Of a stretch of DNA of 64,000 nt, positions 17,742 to 25,543 are shown in pieces. Each line of letters opens with the position of its first letter. Within the stretch, counting starts at the first letter, position 1. The DNA lies in the NCBI GenBank assembly GCA_910575775.1, contig CAJTEY010000003.1:1-64000 (forward strand). The letters run 5' to 3'. The notes under the pieces are model-generated. The model was not told the origin of the DNA, did not search any database, and saw only the letters and a list, made by a program, of their open reading frames with translations. This stretch comes from Lachnospiraceae bacterium. Its GTDB lineage: Bacteria; Bacillota; Clostridia; Lachnospirales; Lachnospiraceae. Both the position numbers and the translations under genes were made by a program.

Positions 17742-18770
17742 TCACAGGGCGTCCCCTCTGCCTTCCACAATCTGATACCCCGCCCGGGATACACTCTCCC
17801 GAAGCGCCGCCAGTCCCTCGGCCGCCTCCTGCCCGGTACATGCCTTGTTGTCATAAAGACTGTACTGCCCGCGCACGTCTGCGGGAGAAAGGTTCGGCAT
17901 GACCACATTGGCGCCCGCCTTCAGACCAAGTTCCCGGCCCTGGGGGTGAATGGTGCCAAGCGCCGTAGTGGCCGGAATAAGCGACTTCGGCAGTGTCAGC
18001 CTTGTGAGCGCCACCATCGTTAAGGTCAGCGTCAGAGGCCCCTGTGGGTACCCCGCAAAGGGCGTATCGTGGTGAGGGATAAAAGGCCCGATTCCCACCA
18101 TATGAGGCTGAAATTCCTGCAAAAACCGCATGTCCGCAATCAGCTCCTCCGTCCCCTGGAACGGGGAGCCCACCATAAAGCCCGCCCCGGTCTGGTAGCC
18201 AATCTGCTTTAAGTCCCGCAGGCATTCCATGCGGTGAAAATATGTCTGCCCCGGCGGATGCAGCTTTTCGTAATGAGCGCAGGACGCCGTCTCGTGCCGT
18301 AACAGATAGCGGTCCGCCCCCGCCTGATACCAAATCTCATAATCCTCTTTCGGCCGTTCTCCCAGAGAGAGCGTCACCGCGCAGTCCGAATATTTTTCTT
18401 TTATATGGGAGACCATCCTCCTCACCCACTCTGTGGTGTGGCCGGAATCTTCTCCGCCCTGCAGCACAAAGGTGCGAAAGCCAAGCCCGTATCCCTGCCC
18501 GCAGCAAGAAAGGATCTCCTCCACAGAAAGTCTGTACCGATCCGCGTTCCCATTGCTCCGGCGGATGCCGCAGTAAAGGCAGTCCCTTTTGCAAAAATTC
18601 GATATCTCTATCAGACCCCTGATATAAACATCCGTTCCGTAATAACGCCTGCGCACCCTGTCCGCTTCGGCAAACAGAAGCTGCCTGTCGTAGTCTCCCT
18701 CTATCAAAAACCGCCACTCGCCGTCAGAGAGTGTACCGCCCGCGATGAGGCGGTCTGTCAGGTCTGTCAT
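17742..18770 (-). CDS. hydE: [FeFe]-hydrogenase maturation radical SAM enzyme HydE
   Basis: A 342-residue radical SAM protein with CX3CX2C ligands at Cys60, Cys64 and Cys67 (CKRDCLYC), a LQGGEDSG segment, and strong overall HydE character (SLGERPKEDYEIW, LPATTALGT-type C-terminal barrel). HydE acts on the HydG product during assembly of the di-iron dithiolate subcluster. Its ATG overlaps the stop of the hepT-like toxin gene by 4 bp, with GGGAGG five bases upstream. Translation could thus be coupled to the toxin-antitoxin pair, an unusual arrangement. No structural hydrogenase gene lies in the window. Confidence 0.95.
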   Translation of the reverse strand: MTDLTDRLIAGGTLSDGEWRFLIEGDYDRQLLFAEADRVRRRYYGTDVYIRGLIEISNFCKRDCLYCGIRRSNGNADRYRLSVEEILSCCGQGYGLGFRTFVLQGGEDSGHTTEWVRRMVSHIKEKYSDCAVTLSLGERPKEDYEIWYQAGADRYLLRHETASCAHYEKLHPPGQTYFHRMECLRDLKQIGYQTGAGFMVGSPFQGTEELIADMRFLQEFQPHMVGIGPFIPHHDTPFAGYPQGPLTLTLTMVALTRLTLPKSLIPATTALGTIHPQGRELGLKAGANVVMPNLSPADVRGQYSLYDNKACTGQEAAEGLAALRESVSRAGYQIVEGRGDAL

Positions 18771-19033
18771 ATATCCTCCCGCAGAAACCCTTCCAGAGTC
18801 TCTTTTAATTCTGGCAAATCATCCGAAATAATTTCCCAGACAAGTTTCAAATTGACACCCTCATAATCATGTACAATTTTATTTCTCAAACCATATACCT
18901 GTCTCCACGGAATTTCCTTATGCGCATTTTGAAACTCCTCATCTGCTTTATTGGCTATTTCTCCAAGCTGACTCAGATTAAACACGCAGGCTTCCACGAG
19001 CACTTCATTTTTTATAAATGTATCATAATCCAT
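18767..19033 (-). CDS. hepT: HepT-like toxin (HEPN domain), N-terminus frameshifted
   Basis: An 88-residue reading frame matching the C-terminal three quarters of HepT (DUF86) HEPN ribonucleases. It includes the RX4HXY active site in LRNKIVHDY, whose tyrosine is the target of AMPylation by MntA in the studied system. The usual N-terminal helix is missing from this frame. It is present just upstream in another frame: ATG at 19076 reads MLIYVKK, then an A8 run (19055-19062 on the complement) shifts the frame; removing one A joins it to VSAYIEGMDYD. This could be a sequencing error, a true inactivating or phase-variable frameshift, or slippage. The 4-bp overlap with hydE is intact. Confidence 0.75.
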   Translation of the reverse strand: MDYDTFIKNEVLVEACVFNLSQLGEIANKADEEFQNAHKEIPWRQVYGLRNKIVHDYEGVNLKLVWEIISDDLPELKETLEGFLREDI

Positions 19034-19092
19034 TCCCTCAATATAGGCAGAAACTTTTTTTTACATATATAAGCATTTTCGAAATTACGGTC

Positions 19093-19398
19093 TCATTTCT
19101 CATAAATCAGCACTCCCGTCCGCTTAATCTCGCTTTCGATCTCCGTCCCCTCCTGAATATGGGATATATCCAGCACATCTACGGTTTTTTCCACCGCCGT
19201 TCTCAAATCCTCAATCAGCCCCACGAATTTTAGCCCTTGCAATCCGCTGTCTATCAACAGGTCTATATCGCTTTTCTCAGTCGCTTTCCCTTGACTGTAA
19301 GAGCCAAACAAAGTCGCTTTTCTAACTCCGTACTCTTTCAAGATCGGAGAAATCCGCATTTTAATCTGGTTTATGGTATATATCTGCTTTTCTTCCAT
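19093..19398 (-). CDS. mntA: MntA-like nucleotidyltransferase antitoxin
   Basis: A 101-residue minimal nucleotidyltransferase with the hallmark GSYSQGKATEKSDIDLLID (GSX10DXD), the ATP and metal-binding motif of MNT antitoxins. In the MntA-HepT system the antitoxin AMPylates the HepT tyrosine. Start ATG at 19398 is chosen for the GGAGG eight bases upstream; another ATG lies five codons earlier. It is directly upstream of the hepT-like frame. A sigma-70-type promoter at 19507-19534 and an intervening hairpin (19421-19449) lie upstream. Confidence 0.88.
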   Translation of the reverse strand: MEEKQIYTINQIKMRISPILKEYGVRKATLFGSYSQGKATEKSDIDLLIDSGLQGLKFVGLIEDLRTAVEKTVDVLDISHIQEGTEIESEIKRTGVLIYEK

Positions 19399-19420
19399 AT
19401 TCCCCGCCTCCATACAGTAC

Positions 19421-19449
19421 AGAAAACCCGACAGATCTTATCCGTCGGG
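19421..19449 (-). terminator. Terminator-like hairpin in the mntA leader
   Basis: On the minus strand CCCGACGGA and TCTGTCGGG form a 9-bp stem (one G-T wobble) with a 5-nt loop, followed by TTTTCT. It lies between the candidate promoter at 19507-19534 and the mntA start at 19398. It either ends a short upstream transcript or acts as an attenuator for the toxin-antitoxin and hyd genes. Confidence 0.65.
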
Positions 19450-19455
19450 AATTGA

Positions 19456-19476
19456 AAGGATTCGAACATTGAAATG
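19456..19476. repeat. 21-bp near-copy of the tRNA-Gln T-arm region
   Basis: Bases 19456-19476 match 20135-20155 in tRNA-Gln at 20 of 21 positions, in the same orientation. The shared block covers the variable loop and most of the T arm but not the acceptor stem. The two copies bracket about 660 bp of gene remnants, so this may be an old att-site-like scar. Alternatively it is coincidence, because the copy also forms a perfect GAACAT/ATGTTC hairpin in the mntA leader. Confidence 0.45.
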
Positions 19477-19506
19477 TTCCATCTGTAATTGACCTATCCA
19501 TCTCTT

Positions 19507-19534
19507 ATTTTACTAATTATCACAGATTTGTCAA
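19507..19534 (-). promoter_or_regulatory. Candidate promoter for mntA-hepT-hydE
   Basis: On the minus strand TTGACA (19529-19534) and TAAAAT (19507-19512) are spaced by 16 bases, a near-consensus housekeeping promoter. The -35 box overlaps the stop codon of the ABC-transporter remnant. Transcription would start near 19500, giving a ~100-nt leader before mntA that contains two hairpins. Confidence 0.6.
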
Positions 19535-19790
19535 CTTGTAACTGAGGAAGCCTGTTTTCTGCCCTGTCTGTCCTCCTCCTCGTAATACTGCGCCTGCGCG
19601 CGCCACAGCTCATAGTATTTCCCGTTTTGTCCGCCGCAAGCTCCTTGTGACTCCCAAGCTGCACCAGCTCTCCCTCATGGAAAACCGCTATTTTTTCACA
19701 GAAGCGGCAGGATGAGAGCCTGTGGGATATATACACCGCCGTCTTCCTTCCCACAATCTTGTCGAAATTAGGCTTCGGCAGTCATCATGC
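19531..19790 (-). pseudogene. Remnant of an ABC transporter ATPase C-terminus
   Basis: One frame encodes GRKTAVYISHRLSSCRFCEK then IAVFHEGELVQLGSHKEL, the H-loop and tail of an exporter-type ABC ATPase. The natural continuation (KYYELWRAQAQYYEEEDR, ending at TGA 19531) lies in a different frame, so at least one frameshift separates the halves near 19640. Upstream coding with Walker and signature motifs is absent. It is a decayed 3' fragment. Confidence 0.75.
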
Positions 19791-19823
19791 TTATAATATA
19801 CTTTCTTTACTTTAGGCTCATCC

Positions 19824-20087
19824 TTAAAAAACATCATCCAGATGGAAAAAAAGCCCGTCTGTTCTCGCTCTTTGCAGGACATCTTCAGCGGCTGTCCTTA
19901 AATAGGATTCATTTACCTTTGGCAATGGATTGTCCCAATCTGTCAGTGAGCCTCCGCTGCTTTTGCTTTCCTTATGCTCTACCGCCAAAGAGTCACAGTT
20001 TTCACAGCAAAAACAATTAAAATACAATCCGCCTCCCATGCGTTCGTGCCTGTTTTCACCGCAAATACATAGTATTTTCGAACACAA
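19824..20087 (-). pseudogene. Unrecognised 87-codon fragment with a Cys-rich N-terminus
   Basis: This frame encodes KILCICGENRHERMGGG and NCFCCENC, resembling a zinc-ribbon-like stretch, and ends LFFHLDDVF. A possible continuation (FKDEPKVKKVYYKHDD) is in another frame, so it may be a broken gene. The frame starts inside the tRNA-Gln terminator and has no evident RBS. No function is proposed. The stretch 19399-20125 holds only this fragment, the ABC remnant, the promoter and the hairpins. Confidence 0.3.
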
Positions 20088-20118
20088 AGAAACCCCGATG
20101 AGCCATTCTCATCGAGGT
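20088..20118 (-). terminator. Terminator of tRNA-Gln
   Basis: On the minus strand CCTCGATGAG and CTCATCGGGG form a 10-bp stem with a 5-nt loop, followed by TTTCTTTG. It begins a few bases after the mature tRNA 3' end. Confidence 0.85.
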
Positions 20119-20125
20119 TTTCAAG

Positions 20126-20197
20126 CTGGGCTACAAGGATTCGAACCTTGAAATGACGGAGTCAGAGTCCGTTGCCTTACCGTTTGGCGATAGCCCA
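20126..20197 (-). tRNA. tRNA-Gln (anticodon CUG)
   Basis: The minus strand folds as a complete cloverleaf. The acceptor stem is TGGGCTA/TAGCCCA, the D arm is GCC...GGC, and the anticodon stem ACGGA/TCCGT encloses CTCTGAC with anticodon CTG. The T arm is CAAGG TTCGAAT CCTTG, and the discriminator G is as expected for tRNA-Gln. CCA is not encoded. It is a lone tRNA gene with its own terminator. Confidence 0.93.
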
Positions 20198-20218
20198 TCA
20201 ACAATTAAGGATTATAGC

Positions 20219-20250
20219 GGAAAAAGGGCCGTTTGGCAAGCCCTTTTTCC
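20219..20250. terminator. Strong terminator after glnN, upstream of tRNA-Gln
   Basis: A GGAAAAAGGGC / GCCCTTTTTCC-type stem (about 11 bp, 9-10-nt loop) lies between the glnN stop (20284) and tRNA-Gln. A and T tracts within and beside the stem make it usable in both directions; the glnN transcript is its likely client. Confidence 0.8.
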
Positions 20251-20283
20251 TAATTTTTTCAAATTTTTTTAAAAATTTTTAAA

Positions 20284-22395
20284 TCAGATCTCAAACATCA
20301 GCTCTCCGTAGGTCGGAATCGGCCAATATTCCTTATCTACGATCATCTCCAGCTCATCCGCCGGAGCGCGCAGTTCGTCCATAGCCGCCTTCACTGTATC
20401 CTTGTAGAAGAACGCCTGCTCCTTTGCGTCCGCCATCACGGAAGCCTCTTTCTCCGCCTTTTTCAATTTCTCAAGGGCTGTCTGCATAGCCGTCAGTTTC
20501 CCGCCGGCGCTGCGCAGAAGCGCTTCCTGCGTAGATGCGTCCGCGCCCGCCGCCTTCACCGCGTTCACGGTGTCCGCAAGAACCTTCGTATAACGGATAG
20601 CCGCAGGGATGATCTGTTTGCCCGCCATGTCAATCATGGTGAGCGCTTCTATGTTAATGGATTTCGCGTAGGTCTCGTAAATGATCTCCTCGCGGGACTC
20701 CAGTTCCACCTTTGTAAAGATATGAAACTTCTCGAACAGCTTCACCGCCTTGTCGGTGGTCAGTGTGCCCGCCGCCTCGATCATGGACTTAATGTTCGGC
20801 AGACCGCGCCTTTCGGCCTCCGCCACCCACTCGTCGGAGTAGCCGTTGCCGTTGAAGATAATCCTCTGGTGCTCGGTCATGTATTTCTTGATCAGGTCGT
20901 GGATCGCCAGCTCCTTGTTCTCCGCTTTCTCCAGGAGGTCAGCCGCCTCGCAGAAGGCCTCCGCCACAATTGCGTTCAGCGTGGTGTTGGGACTTGCGAT
21001 GGAATCCGCGCTCCCCACCATGCGGAACTCGAATTTGTTTCCTGTAAAAGCGAAGGGCGACGTCCTGTTTCTGTCGGTAGCGTCCTTCTGGAAATCGGGC
21101 AGGGTGCTCACGCCCGTGCGGAGCTTTCCGCCCTCCTTGACGGAGGTGGCCTCTCCCGTCTCGATTAACTGGGTCACCACATCCTCAAGCTGTTCCCCGA
21201 GGAAAATGGAAATGATGGCCGGAGGCGCCTCGTTTGCGCCAAGTCTGTGATCGTTGCCCACGTCGGAAGCAGACTGGCGGAGCAGATCCGCATGAATGTC
21301 CACCGCCCGCATAATGCAGGCCAGAACAAGCAGAAACTGGATATTCTCGTTGGGCGTTTCGCCGGGATCCAGGAGGTTCACGCCATTGTCCGTGGTGATG
21401 GACCAATTGTCGTGCTTACCCGATCCGTTTACCCCCGCATAGGGCTTTTCATGCAATAAACAACGCATGTTATGTTTAACAGCTACCCGTTTCATCGTCT
21501 CCATGACGATCTGGTTGTGATCCACCGCAATGTTTGCCGTCTCATAGATCGGCGCAAGCTCATGCTGTGCAGGAGCCACCTCATTGTGCTGTGTCTTTGC
21601 CGTCACGCCCAGTTTCCACAGCTCCTCGTTGAGGTCCTTCATATATGCGCCCACGCGCTCCCTGATCACGCCGAAGTAGTGGTCTTCCATCTCCTGCCCC
21701 TTGGGAGCCGGCGCGCCGAAAAGGGTACGGCCCGCAAACATCAGATCCGTCCTCTTCATATATAAATCTTTATCCACAAGAAAATATTCCTGTTCGGGGC
21801 CGACGGAAGCGGTCACCTTGGTTGCCCCTGTATTGCCGAACAGCCGCACGATACGCAACGCCTGCTCGCTCAGCGCCTCCATGGAACGCAGAAGCGGCGT
21901 CTTTTTATCCAGCGCCTCGCCTGTGTATGAGCAGAACGCCGTCGGAATGCACAGAACCGTCCCACAGCCGGACTCCTTCAAAAATGCGGGAGATGTGATA
22001 TCCCACGCGGTATAGCCTCTCGCCTCGAAGGTCGCCCGCAAACCGCCCGAAGGGAAGGAGGATGCGTCCGGCTCGCCCTTAATAAGCTCCTTACCCGAAA
22101 ACTCGGTCAGCATCTTGCCCATCTCATCGGGATGGGATACGAAAGCATCATGCTTTTCCGCAGTAATGCCCGTAAGCGGCTGGAACCAGTGTGTATAATG
22201 TGTCGCGCCGTTCTCCACCGCCCAGTCCTTCATCGCCTTGGCGACGATATTTGCGGTGCTCATGGACAGCTCCCCGCCCTCATTCATCACTTTGACGACT
22301 TCCTTGTAGGCGTTTCTCGTCAGACGCTCCTGCATTTTGCCGAGCGTAAATACGTTTTTCGCAAATATCTCTTCCACATTGAATACTTCGCTCAT
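20284..22395 (-). CDS. glnN: Type III glutamine synthetase (GlnN)
   Basis: A ~703-residue enzyme, the length typical of GSIII dodecamers and far longer than GlnA (about 450). GSIII-specific segments include [30 protein letters not shown] and [18 protein letters not shown] with glutamate and ATP-binding residues, plus the long C-terminal helical region. It forms glutamine from glutamate, ammonia and ATP. ATG at 22395 is preferred because GGAGG is nine bases upstream; the ATG at 22404 directly abuts the RBS. Its leader contains a promoter and a strong terminator hairpin, so expression is probably controlled by attenuation. Confidence 0.96.
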   Translation of the reverse strand: MSEVFNVEEIFAKNVFTLGKMQERLTRNAYKEVVKVMNEGGELSMSTANIVAKAMKDWAVENGATHYTHWFQPLTGITAEKHDAFVSHPDEMGKMLTEFSGKELIKGEPDASSFPSGGLRATFEARGYTAWDITSPAFLKESGCGTVLCIPTAFCSYTGEALDKKTPLLRSMEALSEQALRIVRLFGNTGATKVTASVGPEQEYFLVDKDLYMKRTDLMFAGRTLFGAPAPKGQEMEDHYFGVIRERVGAYMKDLNEELWKLGVTAKTQHNEVAPAQHELAPIYETANIAVDHNQIVMETMKRVAVKHNMRCLLHEKPYAGVNGSGKHDNWSITTDNGVNLLDPGETPNENIQFLLVLACIMRAVDIHADLLRQSASDVGNDHRLGANEAPPAIISIFLGEQLEDVVTQLIETGEATSVKEGGKLRTGVSTLPDFQKDATDRNRTSPFAFTGNKFEFRMVGSADSIASPNTTLNAIVAEAFCEAADLLEKAENKELAIHDLIKKYMTEHQRIIFNGNGYSDEWVAEAERRGLPNIKSMIEAAGTLTTDKAVKLFEKFHIFTKVELESREEIIYETYAKSINIEALTMIDMAGKQIIPAAIRYTKVLADTVNAVKAAGADASTQEALLRSAGGKLTAMQTALEKLKKAEKEASVMADAKEQAFFYKDTVKAAMDELRAPADELEMIVDKEYWPIPTYGELMFEI

Positions 22396-22421
22396 AACAA
22401 TCATCCTCCTCGCCTGGTTTC

Positions 22422-22468
22422 AAAAAAATGCGTTCCAAAAAAACTTATTTTTTGGAACGCCATCGTTC
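22422..22468 (-). promoter_or_regulatory. Transcription attenuator in the glnN leader
   Basis: On the minus strand a GCGTTCCAAAAAA/TTTTTTGGAACGC stem (22430-22460) followed by seven Ts (22422-22428) makes a textbook terminator between the glnN promoter and RBS. Just upstream GAACG (22464-22468) can pair with CGTTC (22455-22459) of the terminator stem around an ATGG loop, an alternative antiterminator. This arrangement fits regulated readthrough; the trigger is unknown. Confidence 0.7.
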
Positions 22469-22497
22469 TGAATACCTGTATACAATTTCCGTTTATA

Positions 22498-22526
22498 AGA
22501 ATACCTTACTTTTTCCCAAAATGCAA
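22498..22526 (-). promoter_or_regulatory. Candidate glnN promoter
   Basis: On the minus strand TTGCAT (22521-22526) and TATTCT (22498-22503) are spaced by 17 bases. It sits about 100 bases upstream of the glnN start, so the transcript must cross the terminator-like hairpin before the RBS. Confidence 0.6.
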
Positions 22527-22575
22527 GCACTAATTTTCTTTTTTTCTAAAAAACCCTTCCGGCGCCCATTGCCGC

Positions 22576-24051
22576 TCAGGTTTCGAACCATCTGCCATCC
22601 ACCATTTTCCGCTTTTGATTGTTGTAAACGACCACATGCAGGCCGCTGCTTTCGCTGTCATATTCTTCCCCGCCAAAGGAAACGAAAGTCTTTCCACTCC
22701 CCCACTCTGTCATCGCGCAGTGCGCATACAGCGGTATGCGGCCTCCGGCCACCGTCCCCTGATATTCGGCCTCCTCAAAGGTCAGCTGTTCTGTCAGCAC
22801 CTTGCCTTCCGAAATCACCGCCAGATAATTACACCCGTCCTGCCCTGTCAGATCTGCGGACAGTCCAAGCTCTCTCAAGGTTTCTATCGTAGATTCCTCC
22901 AAATTATACACATCGCTCTGGTAAGTGATTACGAGCGTGTACTGCTCATGGTTCAGCAGAGAAAGGTAGGGATCCAGATCTCCCTCATGCCACCGTCTGC
23001 AGGAATCCAGCGTGAAGGCATAGTCCGCCTTTGTCTCCTCCCACTGAGGTTCTGTCCGGCCTCCCAGTCCAAACTGTTCGCTCAGAATGCCGCCGATATA
23101 GCCGGACACCTTCACCGCGCCCCAGATATTGGGATGGCCGTCGTCACAGTTATCTATGTCCATCTGATATTCCATCTGCCTGTAAACATTCTGCTCATTA
23201 AAACTGATAAAAGTACAGCCCTCCCGGTCTGCATAAGCCTGCACCGCGTTGCACATGTCGATGTTTGCCGACACCGCCGGCGTAATCGTTAAAATCAGAG
23301 ATATCTCATTTTCCCGGCATAATTCATTGATTTTGTCGAGATATTCCAGCATCAGAGGGGCCATTTCCGCATAACCTGCAGCAGCCGCCATGTCGTGCGG
23401 TTCAAATCCTTCCCCCTTCTCTCCCAGATAAAAATGCAGGGGCGAATACCCCTTCAGCCCGGAGTATCCCGCCATCTCCCGAAAAGTGTAGTCATTTCTG
23501 TCCGGCGTATCCCAAAGCCATCTCTCGTGATATCTCAGATGGGGCAGATAATAGCTCCACGCATCCTGTTTCGAGTCTATTTCACAGATGGTTTTGACCG
23601 CCTCCGCCTTAACAGGCGACCATCTCATAAAATCCAGCGCCTTTCTCGTATAGCTCTCATCTGTATTCAGCGGCTCGTCGGCAATATAAGGGAAGCAGAA
23701 ATAGCATTCCAGCACCACGGCCTTCGGCGTCTGATAACGAAGCGCCTCCTTGAGCCAGTAGTAGGAAGTCACCAGCCCCTGCTGGTCGCTGCTCAGATTA
23801 TAGCTGGTAATCCCATATTGATTGTATACCTCCTGCGGACAAAACGACGTAACCCCGTGACTGCTCCCCAGAAAAAGCACGTCCACACTGTTCTTCTCCA
23901 GGTCATAAAACCCGGCAAAGGTGGTCGTTGTCGGCCAGTCCGTATCCGTAAAAAATTTCGGTGTGATCCATCTGCAGTATACATAGTAGCAGATCCCAAA
24001 GAGTACGAGAAAACCTACGAATTTTGCGGCAAATCCCAATTTCTTCGTCAT
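22576..24051 (-). CDS. Membrane-anchored SGNH-like hydrolase/acetyltransferase partner of MBOAT
   Basis: A 491-residue protein with one N-terminal membrane helix (about 8-27) and an extracytoplasmic domain. The SGNH features are LGSSHG (Ser about 64) and a late DDGHPNIWG with the Asp-x-x-His dyad. Proteins of this kind (AlgJ/AlgX/DltD-like) take an acyl group exported by an MBOAT partner and place it on an extracellular polymer. The gene starts 3 bp after the stop of the MBOAT gene, so the two work together. The acceptor is unknown; exopolysaccharide, teichoic acid or peptidoglycan are all possible. Confidence 0.8.
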   Translation of the reverse strand: MTKKLGFAAKFVGFLVLFGICYYVYCRWITPKFFTDTDWPTTTTFAGFYDLEKNSVDVLFLGSSHGVTSFCPQEVYNQYGITSYNLSSDQQGLVTSYYWLKEALRYQTPKAVVLECYFCFPYIADEPLNTDESYTRKALDFMRWSPVKAEAVKTICEIDSKQDAWSYYLPHLRYHERWLWDTPDRNDYTFREMAGYSGLKGYSPLHFYLGEKGEGFEPHDMAAAAGYAEMAPLMLEYLDKINELCRENEISLILTITPAVSANIDMCNAVQAYADREGCTFISFNEQNVYRQMEYQMDIDNCDDGHPNIWGAVKVSGYIGGILSEQFGLGGRTEPQWEETKADYAFTLDSCRRWHEGDLDPYLSLLNHEQYTLVITYQSDVYNLEESTIETLRELGLSADLTGQDGCNYLAVISEGKVLTEQLTFEEAEYQGTVAGGRIPLYAHCAMTEWGSGKTFVSFGGEEYDSESSGLHVVVYNNQKRKMVDGRWFET

Positions 24052-24054
24052 TTG

Positions 24055-25491
24055 TCAAAATCCCCCGTAAATAAATGCCTGCGCATCATAGCCCTGGCCA
24101 TAGCCGCCAAATGTCATAATACCGAAAATGACTACCAGATACAATATCCATCTCACATAAAGCGGCTGTCTGAAAATCAGTTCCGAGAAGGAGACACCCT
24201 GCTCCTGTTTGAGACTGACTACAAACAAAATCAGAACAGAAGCGCCAAGTACCACCCACTCCTTCCATTCTAACCCCATTGTAAGCAGTGAGTCATTGGT
24301 AAATATCCACAGATTTCTGACCCGGAACATACTCCACAGCATTTTCAGACCCTTCGTCAGACTCTCCGCCCGGAAAAGAATCCACGCTGCCATAACGCAC
24401 AGGAAAGTCCATACCCTCCGTATCCACAGCGTCGCCCCCGCTGATTCCTCAAGCCGCAGAAGCTTCGCTGCCTTCCGCTGTATATTACGGGTCAGATCGC
24501 CAATGATCTGATAGGCGGCGTGCATCGTTCCCCAGACAAGAAACCTCAGCCCGGCACCGTGCCATATGCCGCTGACCAGAAAAGTCAATATCAGGTTGAT
24601 ATAAGTTCTGACACGTCCCTTCCTGCTGCCGCCCAGTGGAATGTAGATATAATCCTTCAGCCACTCGCTGAGGGACATATGCCATCTGTGCCAGAAGTCC
24701 TTGACGGAAACCGCCAGATAGGGATGGTGAAAGTTATCCGCAAGCTCTATGCCGAACAGATTCGCTACGCCTTTGGAAATCGAAATGCAGGCCGCAAAAT
24801 CCGCATACAACTGTATGCTGTACAAAATACCGGCCACCAGAACATAACAGCCCACATAGATCTGGTATGATTCGTATACACAATCGACAAACCGGGCCGC
24901 CTGGCTGGCAATCATCAGTTTCAAAAAGAAACCCCACAGGATTCGATAAAAACCACCTGCCACCATTCTCTCGTCAAAACGGTGCCCGTCGTAAAGTTGA
25001 TCCGCCAGCCTGTCATAGCGCGGAATGGGTCCCTGCACAATCTGGGGAAAAAACATGACATACAGGATAAATCTGGCCGGATTTTTCTGCGCGTTGATCC
25101 TTCCTCTGTAAATATCCGCCAAATAAGATATCACCTGCAATGTATAAAAAGAAATGCCCATCGGAACGATCCAGTTCACCGCGTTCCGATGCAATAAGAT
25201 TTCCAGAATATAGTTTCCGTTTTTCACGCACAGCCACGGAAGAACCATCAGCAGCACAGCGCCCGTCAGAATGACTTTGTTCTTCCGCCGTTCCAGCAGC
25301 AGTCCAGCGCCGTAAGCGGTCATGACGGTAACTAAAATAACCGTCAGCCCAGCGCCGCTCCCCATGGCACGCCAATAGAAAAAGAGGCTTCCGAAAAGCA
25401 GTACCAGCCATCTGTATTTCAGCGGCAGGATATAGTAGAACAGCGCTGCTGCCGCCACAAACAGGTAAAAGGTGATCGAAAGGTATGTCAT
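24055..25491 (-). CDS. MBOAT family O-acyltransferase (AlgI/DltB-like)
   Basis: A 478-residue polytopic protein with about ten membrane helices. Family motifs include FPQIVQGPIPRYD, SVKDFWHRWHMSLSEW and the catalytic histidine in GIWHGAGLRF (His311). MBOAT proteins of the AlgI/PatA/DltB group move acyl groups across the membrane for O-acylation of wall or capsule polymers. GGAG seven bases upstream supports the start. It forms a two-gene unit with the SGNH protein. No dltA/dltC or alginate genes are adjacent, so acetylation of a surface polysaccharide is more likely than D-alanylation. Confidence 0.9.
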   Translation of the reverse strand: MTYLSITFYLFVAAAALFYYILPLKYRWLVLLFGSLFFYWRAMGSGAGLTVILVTVMTAYGAGLLLERRKNKVILTGAVLLMVLPWLCVKNGNYILEILLHRNAVNWIVPMGISFYTLQVISYLADIYRGRINAQKNPARFILYVMFFPQIVQGPIPRYDRLADQLYDGHRFDERMVAGGFYRILWGFFLKLMIASQAARFVDCVYESYQIYVGCYVLVAGILYSIQLYADFAACISISKGVANLFGIELADNFHHPYLAVSVKDFWHRWHMSLSEWLKDYIYIPLGGSRKGRVRTYINLILTFLVSGIWHGAGLRFLVWGTMHAAYQIIGDLTRNIQRKAAKLLRLEESAGATLWIRRVWTFLCVMAAWILFRAESLTKGLKMLWSMFRVRNLWIFTNDSLLTMGLEWKEWVVLGASVLILFVVSLKQEQGVSFSELIFRQPLYVRWILYLVVIFGIMTFGGYGQGYDAQAFIYGGF

Positions 25492-25543
25492 GTGTTTTCT
25501 CCAAAGTAAAATTTCGCATTCAGATGCATCGCGAAAGTTTATT

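Noticed and set aside
17639-17908. An 89-codon frame covering the hydE-hydG gap
   Set aside because: Most of it is hydE in another frame; the part in the gap (ending YYKWKEGK) has no start codon with an RBS and no recognisable family.
18767-19398. Treating the MntA-HepT pair as a new defence system
   Set aside because: The nucleotidyltransferase and HEPN motifs place it in the known MntA-HepT family; only the frameshift and hydE linkage are unusual.
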